Of a stretch of DNA of 64,000 nucleotides, positions 13,303-25,727 are shown in pieces (the first letter of the stretch is position 1; every line of letters starts with the position of its first letter). Position numbers and translations under genes: made by a program. The DNA comes from Atrina japonica (Eukaryota > Mollusca > Bivalvia > Pterioida > Pinnidae), in the NCBI GenBank assembly GCA_030159075.1, contig BROG01000107.1, positions 1,390,001 through 1,454,000 of the forward strand. Direction: 5' to 3'. The notes below the pieces were generated by a model. That model saw nothing but the letters and a program-made list of their open reading frames with translations. It ran no database searches and had not been told where the DNA came from.

Positions 13303-14441
13303 TCATTTTTTCATCCTTCTTTTTTTCTGGACAACAATGAATCCCTCAACCGTCTTACCAGAGGGTTCAATACCATTATTTGACTGTGAGTTACCCACAG
13401 GGTTCTCAATATTTTCGTCAATACAAACAGGTGTGATTTTACTTTCATCAATACAAACAGATGTATGTTGAGTTTCAACAACTTCATTATTCTTAAAAAC
13501 AATATCTGACTCGCCATCAGAGTGATCACATCTACATTTTTCTATATATTCATCACAATTATCACAGATGTTATAATTACAATTGCACTCACTGATAGGT
13601 TTGTTGCACATGCAACATTCAGTATAATCATCGAACTCATCATCAGAGTTTTCACTCTGTACTTCAACATCATGTACACTAGTATGTGTATTAACATTTT
13701 CTACATCTTTATTTTCATCTATGTTTGCACAACTACAATACGCAGGGTAGTTCTTACACATAGAACACCTAACTGCGTTGCACTCATTTTTCATATGACC
13801 ATGCTCATTACATCTGAAGCATTTAATATTTGGACAATTTCTGAAACTATGTTCAGAAGATAGGCAACCACTACAAACTTTCACCTGGTTATTGTGTATA
13901 ACTTTACAATACTTTTTATGTTTCTCATCAATCTGAAACCCAATGGTCCAGGGTAAAGATAATACATCACTTGGAAATTTACACTTGACATGTCTGGTCC
14001 CATTATACACATGGGTACCAGGATAACAATTTTTTTCACATCTGAGACTACCTCAATATTGTATTGTGTCAATTTCTCAATAATTTCAGCATCATCAATA
14101 TAAACAGGTACATTGAAAAAACTAACAACAGTGATTTCGCTGTGTAACCTTTTACATTCAAAGACATGACCATTTATTTCAACTCCATTGGCTAATAAGT
14201 CAACTGGCCGGGGTTCATTCACTGTTACTTCAACAGATCCTTCACCCGAAGGTATGATGGCCACAACAGTAGATTTACCAGTTAAATCTTCTACACTGTT
14301 TATGATATCAACTACAGAAATTTTCTTGGAATCGATATTTTGTAAAACTACAGTGCATTCCTTAAAATATTTCTTACGTTCATTTTGACCAGTACTCACC
14401 CGGCCATTTGCCAACATTGTTCCTATAATCTGAAAGTCCAC
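13303..14441 (-). pseudogene. LINE ORF1 (gag-like, CCHC zinc knuckles), one frameshift
   Basis: The start codon at 14441 opens a 186-codon frame (to 13881). Homologous reading continues in another frame from about 14030 to 13303. The break coincides with a run of seven T on the plus strand (about 14031-14037), so it is a one-base slip in a homopolymer. The second part contains two knuckles of the form C-x2-C-x4-H-x4-C (CSGCLSSEHSFRNC and CFRCNEHGHMKNEC), a third Cys cluster, and an acidic Cys-rich tail. In such elements ORF1 binds the element RNA as a nucleic-acid chaperone. Homology is clear by architecture but the family cannot be named exactly. Confidence 0.8.
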
Positions 14442-14629
14442 ACGGACTTCAGTTAGGGGTTAAATACAAATAATTATATAATTATAGTGTATAATAATAT
14501 CACAATTGTAAGTACAAAATGTTTGTACATGAAATTCATGTAAATTAGAAAGCAAAAGGGACAAAATACACAATACTAACGGAGCACTAAAAAATGCGTC
14601 CGCCCTGTTTGAGTTCCGAACCCGAGCCT

Positions 14630-14996
14630 TGATATAAACGCTGACCGTTCAGCCACAAAAGCTAGCTGATGGACTAGACAGTTAATCTGCCTATATCCAT
14701 GACTGTTACACTACCCCCTCCGCCGACAAGCTTCGTCCCAAAGCTTCGTGGATTCAACCTGAAATCCACAGCTTATACTATGCCATTCAGTTGTATCACC
14801 TGGATTTCAGACTCTCTAGCTGTCACCAAATGTAACGTGCCGAGCGCATCACATCGGATTGTCACCTATCCAGATTCTGACCGCGCTCGCCGTTCCTTAA
14901 CTTCAGTACATGGATATACACGCTAACCGTTCAGCCACAAAAGCTAGCTGATGGACTAGACAGTTAATCTGCCTATATCCATGACTATTACTAAAA
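14630..14996 (-). mobile_element. SINE-like repeat, part right of the LINE insertion, with internal 75-bp direct repeat
   Basis: Starts with the second copy of the LINE target-site duplication. CGTTCAGCCACAAAAGCTAG..TCTGCCTATATCCATGACT occurs twice (about 14643-14708 and 14928-14992), enclosing a unit (14829-14927) homologous to 7735-7842. This is either a tandem of two SINE-like units or an older composite. No protein is encoded. Confidence 0.6.
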
Positions 14997-15147
14997 GAAC
15001 AGTTGATTAGAAACATTTTAAAAACCTAATTTAAATGATAAATGAATTTTAAATGCCATTTTATTTAAGACTTCTATTTTATCTATAGAACAGTATTTTC
15101 CCGCAATATGTTTCATAAATATTGTTTATATTCGCACTACAGATATA

Positions 15148-15345
15148 GACCCTTTAGCAGTAACTGCGGTGACGGTCCTGTGATTTTGCCATCTTCCGGT
15201 TGGCTAAATGATACAGATTCCCGGAATATGACGTCTGGAAGCAATCAGTTACTATAACGACGTCTATGTTTTTGCGGGTATCTCTATCATTTTGCCAACC
15301 GGAAGACTGGCAAAGTCAAAGGACCGCAGTTACTGCTAAAGGGTC
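15148..15345. mobile_element. 198-bp MITE with about 70-bp terminal inverted repeats, TA duplication
   Basis: The left end GACCCTTTAGCAGTAACTGC and the right end GCAGTTACTGCTAAAGGGTC are inverted repeats. The similarity continues inwards through CTTCCGGTTGGC and ATGATA. The element is flanked by TA on each side (15146-15147, 15346-15347), as expected for Tc1/mariner-type mobilisation. It has no coding capacity. Confidence 0.85.
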
Positions 15346-15549
15346 TATTTTGTCTCCATGACGTTTTACGTAATAATCATTGTTATTGTTTGTCACTAGT
15401 CACATACTACGTGACGTCATTGATTGTTTTACTCATTTTCAATGCACCTGAAGATCTGAATACAAGTGAAACCACTAGTGCAAAAGAATTTTTCTTGATC
15501 GTTTTATTTTTTACTATAATGGGTTTTCATACGGAACACTGACAATTTT

Positions 15550-15550
<1 letters not shown>

Positions 15551-15590
<40 letters not shown>
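15551..15590. repeat. (TA)n microsatellite
   Basis: TA run just left of the MITE at 15596. Confidence 0.95.
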
Positions 15591-15906
<316 letters not shown>

Positions 15907-16015
15907 GAGGTAGGTAGGTAGATAGGCCCCCACCAACACATACACACATACACACACGGTAACTGAAAAAAAATCGAATATTGAAAATACCTTGCAAATG
16001 ACGAAAAACAACATA

Positions 16016-16790
16016 TAGAAACTGCTGAATCAAAAGAAGAAAAAGTTAGCGGTGTCCTTTAATTTGACATTTAGATATATCGACGACGTTTTGTCAATTA
16101 ATAATGACAATTTTCATACATATGTCAATGCGATATATCCCAGCGAACTAGAAATTAAAGATACAACAGAATCAAGCACACACGCTTCATACTTAGACAT
16201 TTTACTTAATATAAACACAAACGGGAAATTAGCAACTAAGCTATACGATAAACGCGACGATTTCGGCTTTCCCATCGTACATTTTCCACATTTAAGTAGT
16301 AATATCCCTCAGTCACCGCATATGGAGTTTATATTTCACAAATGATCCGATATGCCAGGGCGTGCACAAACATATGAAGATTTCATATACAGAGGTAAAC
16401 TACTCACTGACAAATTATTGACACAGGGATATCGAAAACCGCGTTTAATGTCAACGTTCCGCAAATTTTACGGTCGATACAATAGTCTTGTTTGCGACTA
16501 CTCTGTTTCACTAAGTGAAATTTTGAGTTGCCTTTTCGTTGGCGGTTGTTGAGACGTCTGTACCAATTGTGACGAGGATACACTCCTCACGTGTTTCATT
16601 GGACTTGACTGTGGACTCACGGCGGGTGTGACCGGTCGACAGGGGATGCTTACTCCTCCATGGCACCTGATCCCACCTCTTAGTTTCCAGAGGTCCGTGT
16701 TTGTCCATTTTTACCGGATTTGTATCTATATCCTGGACATTCTATTGATTTATACTTTGGTATCTGAAATTTTTATAGTTATACCATTGA
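16016..16790 (+). pseudogene. Penelope-like reverse-transcriptase fragment with 3' tail
   Basis: The frame contains FRYIDDVLSINN (the catalytic Y-x-D-D box), YPSELEIKDTTESS, SYLDILL, LYDKRDDFGFPIV and, after a frame change near 16345, the LLTQGYRKPRL..FRKFYGRY end and stop at 16552. The conserved 3' tail ends TTTATACTTTGGTATCTGAA. It is 5'-truncated within the palm domain. The motif order (GIPMGTNCAP / YIDD / SYLDILL) resembles Penelope-like enzymes. No GIY-YIG module follows, so this family either lacks it or carries it elsewhere. Confidence 0.7.
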
Positions 16791-16954
16791 AGTTTCTCTT
16801 TTGTTATGAATTGTGTTTTGTGCACGTCATGTTCAACAATGTGTCATTTATATGATGGCGGCTAGGCTGTCAAGAAATATTTAAACTTTATTTATTTTAC
16901 AACGATTGACAAACAAGTTAAAGCAACTTATATAAATATCTCGTTTGGCACCGA

Positions 16955-17131
16955 TGTTGACGTGCGGGGGTGATTTGCTGTGTGAAGAAACCGGAGTGCC
17001 CGGAGAAAACCCACGTGTCGAAGTTGGCTACCGCCATACCATCTCGAATACTCCCCTGTCAAATCCTAGGATCGAACTCAACTCGCACTGGTGAAAAGCG
17101 AGCGCGCTAACCACTGCGCTACCCGGACATC
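16955..17131 (-). mobile_element. tRNA-derived SINE
   Basis: On the minus strand it starts GGATGTCCGGGTAGCGCAGT followed by a box-B-like GATTTGACAGG region, then a unique body with GGGTTTTCTCCGGGCACTCC. The tRNA-like head is degenerate, with no acceptor stem pairing or CCA context to suggest a working tRNA gene. From 17132 to 19620 I find no gene, only AT-rich DNA and a small dispersed repeat at about 18240 (AAGAAAGGGTTCACAA) that recurs at 39490 and, reversed, at 53283. Confidence 0.65.
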
Positions 17132-19629
17132 CTTGTCAAGAAATATGACCTGTAAGTAACGGCAACCATTTTTGAAATTGTCTAGCAAACACTAGACCAC
17201 TTTAAAATTTATTACTGAACACGTAATTACCTACATATATAGCGATTTAAAGACGTAAATGTAGTTTTTCAGACAGGCCGTAATTAATGAATCGTAATAC
17301 AATGCTTCTCTAACGTAATCGCAATATACGTGTGACCTCTTGGTCAAACATTCGAGAACTTTTCCCAAGCATGTCAAATATTAATCGACATTGACGCAGT
17401 TGGAAGCTGTAAATAATTATCTTACACAAACAAAAATCGAACGCCAAACATAATAGAAGCAAAATGCATGCGGGAGACGAACACGACCGTTGGCCCGCAT
17501 TACAACATGATAAATTAAATGTGAAAACGATCATTGATTTGACCAAGGCTCTGTTTGACAAATAATTTTAGTTACGCTCGTATATTTTTAGATCGTACAG
17601 CTTTGTAGAATATATATACATGTATATCTCAACTCGAAAAATAAAAATAATTACAATATCCTAACTAAATTTATTTTTGGTGGTTAAATATCATTTTGAT
17701 ACTGATCTTATTTAGAATAGATGCACAAGTTACGACACGTGCTTCATTGGACACTCGTAATCGTCGTAACATTTACCAAACGTTAATTAAATAATTGCCG
17801 GAGTGATGGTGGATTCAAACGAACAAACAGAACTGGTTATGTTTGGCAAGTGTACTTTGTTCTTTCAACCACCAGGTTATATATTTTGGATATATACGAT
17901 ATTAAATGCGACATAAAACCTGCATGTAAAATATTGCGCCGATGACAGTTCATATTGCTTCAATCGTTGAGGAGAAAACCCGGTAACGTTGTACAAGGAA
18001 AGAGATCATCGGCCTCTCCCATTAAAGAGGAAATAACAAACCTTTAAAGAAGGAAATTCTGTGGAGGGTAGCCACTGCACTTAGATCTGAATATAAATAA
18101 ATCATCAAGATAATAGACATAAATTACAAGTTGTTTGTCCCCTTCGTATAATTTGGCGGGTTGAGTAACCTTCTGGTTATCATACAGATAACTCGATTGC
18201 CTTTTCAGTTATAAGATTCACGGAAAAAAAAATTATTGCAAAGAAAGGGTTCACAAAGACTCAAGACTGCCAAGATATATGGATTACGCTATACAAATAT
18301 GCCCAAAAACACTGTTTCATAAACAAATAATATGATCATTTTTCGATGGACGAGTTTTAAGTGATCGGACTGTGAAGACAGGTGACCGAAATGCTGAGTG
18401 TCCTTTTACCCATAGTTGATATAAATTCGTATGATTTAATATCGTGCATCGCAACAAATATTGCGAAATTGAAAAACTGAAATTCACAGAAATTGGTTTT
18501 TATACAAAAAATGGTTTTCGCGAATGAGCTACAAATGGCATCGTGGTAAAAATAAACTGCATGTAAGCATGGAATATATACAATAAAGCACTACAGATGA
18601 AATTATTCAGCAATATATAACACAATAGTACGATGCTAATAAATGTACGTGTATATTGTTTTATCTTATTTAAAGCAGAAATACGCTGCATATAAGTATG
18701 GAACAGTAAACATAGATACATGGATGCAATACCATGCGATACAAAAGGCCTGCACTAACTGAAAAATGTATTGCGCCAAAAATCGCCAATTTTGAAAATC
18801 TTTAGTTTATAATTTTTGGAGTCGGACAAAAGACGGTCGCAATAAGTCACTCCGAGCCTTTGGCTCAGGTGACCGAAAAATAAAGATTGTTGCCTTTTCA
18901 TAAATGTGATAACTGTGATAATTGTAATTTTATTAAATTCAGTCAAATGAATAACAAGCAGACATTATTGTTTGTGTTTATAATTTATGTAATTGAAATG
19001 AACATCGTTTTTGTATTGCAATCATGACAATTTTTAAGATGCAACTATTGCACTGTATAGGTTGTTGTAGAGTGCGGACGTTGAAGAAGACATGACGATC
19101 AATTGACAATTTTTAGTAAAATCAGTGAGTATTGATAAACTAGCTTCAAGATATCATTATAATATTATTGATGTTAATCTTTTATGTCTGCATATTAGAT
19201 ATGTGAAGGTTTAGATCTACAATTAATTAATCTGTACATGTGTCTGACCACAATAGGTCATTGTGTAATTAACCCCACGACACGCTGGATAATTACACTT
19301 TTGTATGGTTTAATGGCAATGATACACAGGGTTATCAGTTTATGTTGCTGGTGGTAATTGACTTACATAACATAAACTGCTTCATACTTCAAAACAATAT
19401 AGGCCACGGAAATATCGCCAGAAGCTAGTTTTTTGCCAGTTGAAATAAAATAAATTGCATTTTGTGACATAGGCGAGGCCCAGCGCGATCCCTGGATTTG
19501 ATTATCACGAATAAAATACAAATGATATCAAATGCAAGAAAAAATGAAGAAGCAACAATTGATAATCCATTATTACACGACATATTGGATATGCGAATGA
19601 TCTGAACATGAATAACAATTGAGAATCTA

Positions 19630-20240
19630 AAACGGGATGGGACCAGGTGTCCGGAGGGAGTCAGCGTCCCCTGTTAGCATGCCACAACCGTTGCAAATAT
19701 TACATGAAAACTTATCGAGTGAAAATGTAATCAAAGTTTAAGATCGACTTGGAAAAAGGGAGTGAGTGTATATGTTCTTGAGCCAGAATACTATCTAATA
19801 TTCATGAGAGGGGGGAGGCTTCATATTTTAACAAGACCTCGTAACCACCATAAACAGCCTCATTGACGATTTCAAGCGTTCAGCAAAGTTATCCTGTGTG
19901 AGTAGTTTATTGACGATTCGTTTGGCACTCATAATAAAACATTCATAAGAGGAGCTTGCCCTGGCATAACGTATGAGTTGTGAAATGAAAATGCCATGGG
20001 CAGCTAGGAGAAGACGGAATTTTAATACTCAGGAACGGATAGTTCGTGATACGGTTATTTAAATCGTCATGTTTTTCATAAAGAGAGGTGTGAAGTTGAC
20101 CGCCCTTCCCAATCGACAGGAATAAATCTAGGTAAGATGATGTGTTACTCTATGTCGTCTCATTTATCTCAAGCTCAACAGGATACATCTGACCGAGGTA
20201 ATTCTGAAATTCTGGATTATTTATAGACAAATTAACTCAA
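19630..20240 (-). pseudogene. Penelope-like reverse-transcriptase fragment, divergent subfamily
   Basis: Minus-strand reading from 20240 downwards gives LSINN..., MYPVELEIN, SYLDLFLSIG, TSLYEKHDDLN and NYPFLSI, then LIRYARASSSYECF and LLTQDNFAERLKSSMR in a shifted frame. These match position by position the RT fragments at 16016 and 21590 but are clearly diverged and broken. At 19630-19690 the minus-strand 3' tail of the family begins (GGGACCAGGTGTCC, GTCAGCGTCCCCTGTTAGC). Confidence 0.65.
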
Positions 20241-20369
20241 ATAACCAAAAGGAAACCACTGCAAATAAAATCATTTATTATAAAATAGCATATGCTAATA
20301 GAAATATATCACAACATCTTAAAGAGACATTAACTGTGTTGTTTTTTTTTAATTCCACCCTTTTTACTA

Positions 20370-20570
20370 CTAAGATTGATATACAATAACAAAAAAGAGA
20401 TACAGACAGGCATAAAAATGGTTAAATTCCTATATATTTTGTGAAATTGAATGAGCAACCCAGGTTTGGCACTTTCTCAATTGCAATTGATTAACCCAAC
20501 CTAACTATTTGTATATGAATACCCCACTGGACCTGACCTTATTTTCACAAAATATATATAGGAATATAAT
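20370..20570. repeat. Dispersed palindromic repeat
   Basis: ATTCCTATATATTTTGTGAAA near 20427 is inverted at TTTCACAAAATATATATAGGAAT near 20541, enclosing about 95 bp. The outer phrase GATATACAATAACAAAAA recurs at 58127, so this is a dispersed family, probably a MITE. From 20600 to 21590 only AT-rich sequence is seen, apart from a reversed 3'-tail scrap of the Penelope-like family at 20941-20972. Confidence 0.55.
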
Positions 20571-21589
20571 ATTTGTTTTCCTATGTATGGTTATTATTGT
20601 ACATCAAGTATAAGTAGTTAAACCTTTTCACCCTACAAACCACAATAGACTAATCTGAAACAATAGAAAAGGCCATACCATTTGAAAATTCAGGGATGAA
20701 AGGGTTAAAGTCCAAAAAATCCAAATAAGTTTTGATAAACACAGCTAATGCCCCATTAAATAATGAAAAATATAAATGATTATGTTATAGTTTTTCTCTA
20801 TGAATATGTATATTTTCGATATCTTATCAATCTTTCAAATTATATTTGTTCTAACGAGCAACTGAGTCAATTAAATCAGCAGTTTTAATTCGGTAATAGC
20901 TTGATGTATTGTTCTATCAAAGTATTATAATATAAAACTTTCAGATACCAAAGTATAAATCAATAGAATGTATAAGAATTATACACATTTTCACCGTCTA
21001 TTCGCTGTGGAGCATTTCGATATGTTTCTGTGTGTTACCCGTGGGCAATCGAGCGATGGGTGCTATCTGATATGTCTTTTTTCCAGGACAAGGCTTTTCA
21101 GTCAATGCGGACTTATACGACGCAGCGGGAAATACGCAGGAAATAACGCTATTCAAATTACAATTTTTACATCGTCTACTGGGCGTAATCCTTTGTTAAA
21201 TCTTCAGCTTTCTAACTTTAAATTAGTATCAATACAAATCTTAAGAAAATAAAAACAAATAAAATATACCTAATTGGCTTTCGTAAGCAAGAAGTTGATA
21301 CAATGTGCCCATCGGCGATTTATATACTTCAGCTAGAATGCTTTGTTGATATATATTTTTAAATTTTTGCTCGATTGCACAAATAAAACAGATTTGTTGA
21401 CAAATATTTACAGAAAAAAATACCCTGATCCAATATTATCCAATTTGTGCTTTAGGTTCACAATCCAAGCGTCTCTAATCACAATCATTTCATCTCATAA
21501 CAGATGATATTGTTTCTATATTCAAATGAAAAAAAAACTTTCAACTTGCATTACCTGTGTTTACAACTTTTAGAAAATTTGAAGGCACA

Positions 21590-22545
21590 CAATTTTTTTT
21601 TTCAAATTCATAGTATTAAAACACTTCTCCATTCTTTACACAACTACTCCACATAAAAAATTAAAAGAAAGACTTTTTAACATCATAGACAACTGTTTTT
21701 TCACTAAAGGTGGTACCCGAAAATTTAAATATCTAGTGATTGGTTATCATGATACTTATTTTGTCAAACGCCATTCTCATTCTACATATAAATACACTGA
21801 AGTTGATATGAAAAACATGCTGGAATTTCTAATAGACAATATATTTGTAATGTTCGGCGACGTGGTCTTTCAACAAACTGTCGGCATTCCTATGGGAACC
21901 AATTGTGCCCCTTTATTGGCCGACCTGTTCCTTTATTCATACGAAGCAGACTTCATTCAGAAATTGCTGAATCAAAAGAAGAAAAAGCTAACGGTGTCCT
22001 TTAATTTCACATTTAGATATATAGATGACATTTTGTCTATTAATAATAACATTTTTCATACATATGTCAATGCGACATATCCCAGCGAACTAGAAATTAA
22101 AGATACAACAGAATCAAGCACACACGCTTCATACTTAGACATTTTACTTACTTTAGACATAGACGGGAAATTGGCAACTACGCTATACGACAAACGCGAC
22201 GATTTCGGCTTTCCCATCGTAAATTTTCCACATTTAAGTAGTAATATCCCATAGGCACCCGCATATGGAGTTTATATTTTACAAATGATCCGATATGCCA
22301 GGGCGTGTTCAACATATGAACATTTCATATACAGATGTAAACTACTCACTGACATATTATTGACACAGGGATATATAAAACCGCGTTTGATGTCGACATT
22401 CCGCAAATTTTACGGTCGGTATGATGGGTGAAATGTTGAGTTGCCTTTTCGTTGGCGGTTGTTGAGACGTCTTTACCAATTGTGACGAGGACTCGGTCCT
22501 CACGTATTTTATTTGGATCAGGTCCAGTGTGGTATGCATATACAA
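21590..22545 (+). pseudogene. Longest Penelope-like reverse-transcriptase remnant
   Basis: The reading opens with a FSILYTTTPH-like segment and CFFTKGG, then the 172-codon frame 21736-22254. That frame has FQQTVGIPMGTNCAPLL (RT motif B), FRYIDDILSINN (catalytic box), YPSELEIKDTTESS, SYLDILL, LYDKRDDFGFPIV and ends SSNIP*. The C-terminal part continues out of frame (IRYARACSTY; FRKFYGR) to the tail at 22430-22545. The fingers N-terminus and any endonuclease are missing. This is a retroelement remnant in the intergenic region. Confidence 0.75.
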
Positions 22546-22569
22546 ATAGTAAGGTTGAGTTAGTCAATA

Positions 22570-22995
22570 GGGAACTTTCGAGTTAGCCCGGATTACCGTT
22601 ATGATCCTGTATTTATTCGCGCCTTTTCGATTTTGTTCCTCATATATTATTCCGGTTTTCATATTTACCTGTAACGTATATGAAAATATCCTTATGTTTG
22701 AGCGATTTAACTTTAGTTTGCGTAAAGAAATCCAATAGACTCTTACAACATACCACAGTGGGTTATTTGGTTGAACGCCAAGTTACTGAAGTGTAACAGG
22801 CGGAGAAAAATGTGCGGAAAAACAGGGAATCGAACCCAGAACCTTCCAAACACTAGCAGAGCGCTCTTACCAATTGCGCTATCGGGCTATCTATGTATTG
22901 CCGAAACCGGAAATAACGTTGAAGAACATTTTTCTGGAATCACGTAACTGGCGATAATAAAATCAGGATAATAACGGGCTAACTCGAAAGTTCCC
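22570..22995. mobile_element. 426-bp MITE with TA duplication; contains tRNA-like segment
   Basis: GGGAACTTTCGAGTTAGCCC at the left is inverted exactly at the right (GGGCTAACTCGAAAGTTCCC), and the inverted similarity extends for about 50 bp. TA flanks both sides. Within it, 22800-22890 contains a reverse-strand tRNA-like head (AATTGGTAAGAGCGCTCTGC and GGTTCGATTCCC), so a SINE may have been captured inside the transposon or the transposon may have formed around it. Confidence 0.8.
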
Positions 22996-23608
22996 TATTA
23001 CAAATGAATAATTGCCAAACTGTGTTTTGTCCAGCAATTGAAGGATATATATGTCTGTGTTTATCTCCTTGTTGTATATCAATCTAAGTAGTAAAAAAAA
23101 TGGATAATTCAGTCTTTTCGGTTTCGTTTTACAGTTTCGTTTGCGTATGGTATGTAAGAAATAAATATTAAAATATTATTCTAAACTTGGGCGGTTTCCT
23201 ATTAAAAGGTACAAAAATATTAACATATGAAGATTCTTTAAACCCCTGCAATAGACCGGTCTGTCAAATTATGCTGTGTTTTGTATGTGATTTAACATTT
23301 TCCTACAAAAACATCTTTATAGTTAGCATAGTCCCTTAGTCCGTGTCCTATATATTCACGTTTTTATTTATTAGATAACTAAATTCAGAGTTTGAAATAA
23401 GTAATTTTTAGAATCTTTTTGAAGAATGTATGAGTGGGGTGTTGTGTCACAAGGAACTATTTCCAAAACATGCACAGCAAAGAGTGAAATGTTGTAAAGG
23501 ATGTGCAGTGTTAAATTTCGATAGCTCTAAGGAAGGAAATATGAATGAAATATCTACCGAATATAATGCCTTAGGTATATGCATGTGCCATTATGTAGTT
23601 TCATTATC

Positions 23609-23734
23609 CAGAGTTACCACCCTTTGTAGCAGGTTTTGATTGTGATGTCATTTGTTTGCGTGAAAACGACGTTGTTTTCTCACGCAAAGACATGACGTCA
23701 CAATCGATACCTGCTGACATTGGAGATAACTCTG
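23609..23734. repeat. 126-bp near-perfect palindrome
   Basis: Arms of about 60 bp: CAGAGTTACCACC..GCAGGT..TTTGCGTGAAAAC opposite GTTTTCTCACGCAAA..ACCTGC..TAACTCTG, with a GACGTT-type centre. It could extrude a cruciform or act as a fold-back MITE. Both sides (23000-23608 and 23735-25190) show no gene. Confidence 0.8.
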
Positions 23735-25194
23735 ACTAACGAAAAGACGGAATATCATAACTGTAGGATGTTGATAATATCAACTCCAAGATTCTTTAAA
23801 AGATTGCCTGAGGTGTTGACAAATACCTCAAATAACACAAAAGTAACAATATCTTTTCATAAACTTAACAAACATAACAAGAATGTACATGCATTCTCAC
23901 ACAATTGTGCAAGAAAAGTAACAATGACATAAACATAAATACATGAAAATGATAAAAAGTTCACATGTAAAGTCACTTTTCAATGTCACTGTTGTTATGC
24001 CACAACTTTTAACGCATCATCATATGATCCTATAAATATTAGCTGTAAAACCACCATTTCACTTAAATGGGTTGTGTATTATTGATTCCACATTATAAGG
24101 AACACCTCTAGTTGATCTGGTAGATGTTATATTTGTTCATAGCAACTTCAGCTTTAATGTTGAAATTCAGTTAACACTTTTAGTTAGCCATTTCAGCTTT
24201 AAGTTACACTACGTTGTTTGGAAACACAGGTGTCAATAACACAATACAGAATCACTTCTATACATCTCACTTGAAATAACATGCTGTATCATAAATTCGG
24301 CAGACTGAACAGTTCAACTAAACGTAACTTGACTATAAGTTGAAAGTTGAATATAAACGTGCTCAACATTCACAATACGGGTATGTCATTCGAACAATTG
24401 GTTCATTTCACTTCAAGACAGCCTATAAACACGGGGAACTGGTCAGAGCTATTCAAACAATGAAGAAGGGTCTTAAATAACGACAAAACAGGGAATAAGA
24501 CTTGAAAATAACGAGAACGAAAACTAAACAGCGTGAAATAAACAATACGCGTTATTGACTCAACTAGCAGAATAAACAACAGATTGAACAACTCAACTTA
24601 AACATATAACAAAACTCAAAACTCACCATGAGGTATTTTCGGACAAATTACATCCTGAATTGACATTACTTCTCACCTCAATCTGCACCCTTCGAATGTC
24701 TGACCGCTAATAACACGAGGTAGACCACAATACCTGTTATCCACGTGTAGTCACGTGTTACTACCCGTTATTACAATAGTACCGAGATTGTCCGATTTGA
24801 CAACCAGAATGAATAAGTATTTAAACCCTGACAAATGAAAACTCCTATTACTAATTAACAGTAATCAATACACTAGTTACATAGAGATCAATGTCTTATA
24901 AACTTTCACGATATATTAATGCTGATTTATATGCGCCTTCCAAGGTAAAAATGAAGAAGTACAGGTCTACCAAGGTAAAGTGGCAAACCCGGGCTCTGTC
25001 AAAGTCCAAAACAAAAGGTCTATTTTCAAAAATTAGGCTCTTCAGATAAAACGTGTACGGATTTCATGCATTGCTGAAGCTCTATTATTTTGCATTGTTA
25101 AGAAACCTGTCACCCCTGATATGATTTAATTTAGACTTGTTGTGTTTGTAAACATGTGCCAGTGGACCTTGGTAGACCTATACCAATGGATAAT

Positions 25195-25310
25195 CAAAAT
25201 TCAAAGTCCATTAGATGGAAGGAGTCAGCGTCTACTGTTAGCAGGTCACACACCTGTCGCAAATGTTATATGAAGACCTCTCGAGTTCAGTGAAAAGGGT
25301 AAAGCTCTGC
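25195..25310 (-). mobile_element. 3'-tail fragment of a Penelope-like subfamily
   Basis: GGAAGGAGTCAGCGTCTACT, TTAGCAGGTCACACACC and CTCTCGAGTTCAGTGAAAAG recur at 19640-19720 and 57410-57700. They follow the same plan as the reverse-strand tail of the main family (GGAGTAAGCATCCCCTGTCG..GTCACACCCGCC). Confidence 0.5.
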
Positions 25311-25559
25311 GGAAATTTCATCAGAAATGTATAATTTTTATTTTAGTTTTATTAGTTAGAAAAAAAGTATATATGTGACTGTTATAGACATGCTTTTCTG
25401 CACATCCCGGCCATGATCAGACATTACAAACTCCAAACCATATCGCTTGTTAACTCGTTTCAGTTCTTTGATCTGAAAAATAGCGATTACCAACAGATTT
25501 CACGTATTAAATTTTTATCTCCAAATCTAACTGTCGTGATATATATAGACATATATATC

Positions 25560-25727
<168 letters not shown>

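Larger units (their letters stand above)
7843..14629 (-). mobile_element. Near full-length LINE (non-LTR retrotransposon, L1/Tx1-like)
   Basis: Minus-strand element of about 6.8 kb. The 5' end is at 14629, a short leader is followed by ORF1 (14441 downwards), then ORF2 (13140-9326), then a long AT-rich 3' UTR. The 3' UTR ends in AATAAA (plus-strand TTTATT at 7855-7860) and a poly(A) read as T9 at 7842-7850. The 13-bp sequence TGATATAAACGCT lies at both ends (7830-7842 and 14630-14642), a perfect target-site duplication. Removing the element rejoins a SINE-like repeat. The intact duplication suggests a recent insertion. The clade is inferred from a GDFN/RIDH/SDH endonuclease, an RT with an ADD core and a CCHC gag-like ORF1. 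Confidence 0.9.

Noticed and set aside
13522..13863. Plus-strand 113-codon frame
   Set aside because: Antisense shadow of LINE ORF1.
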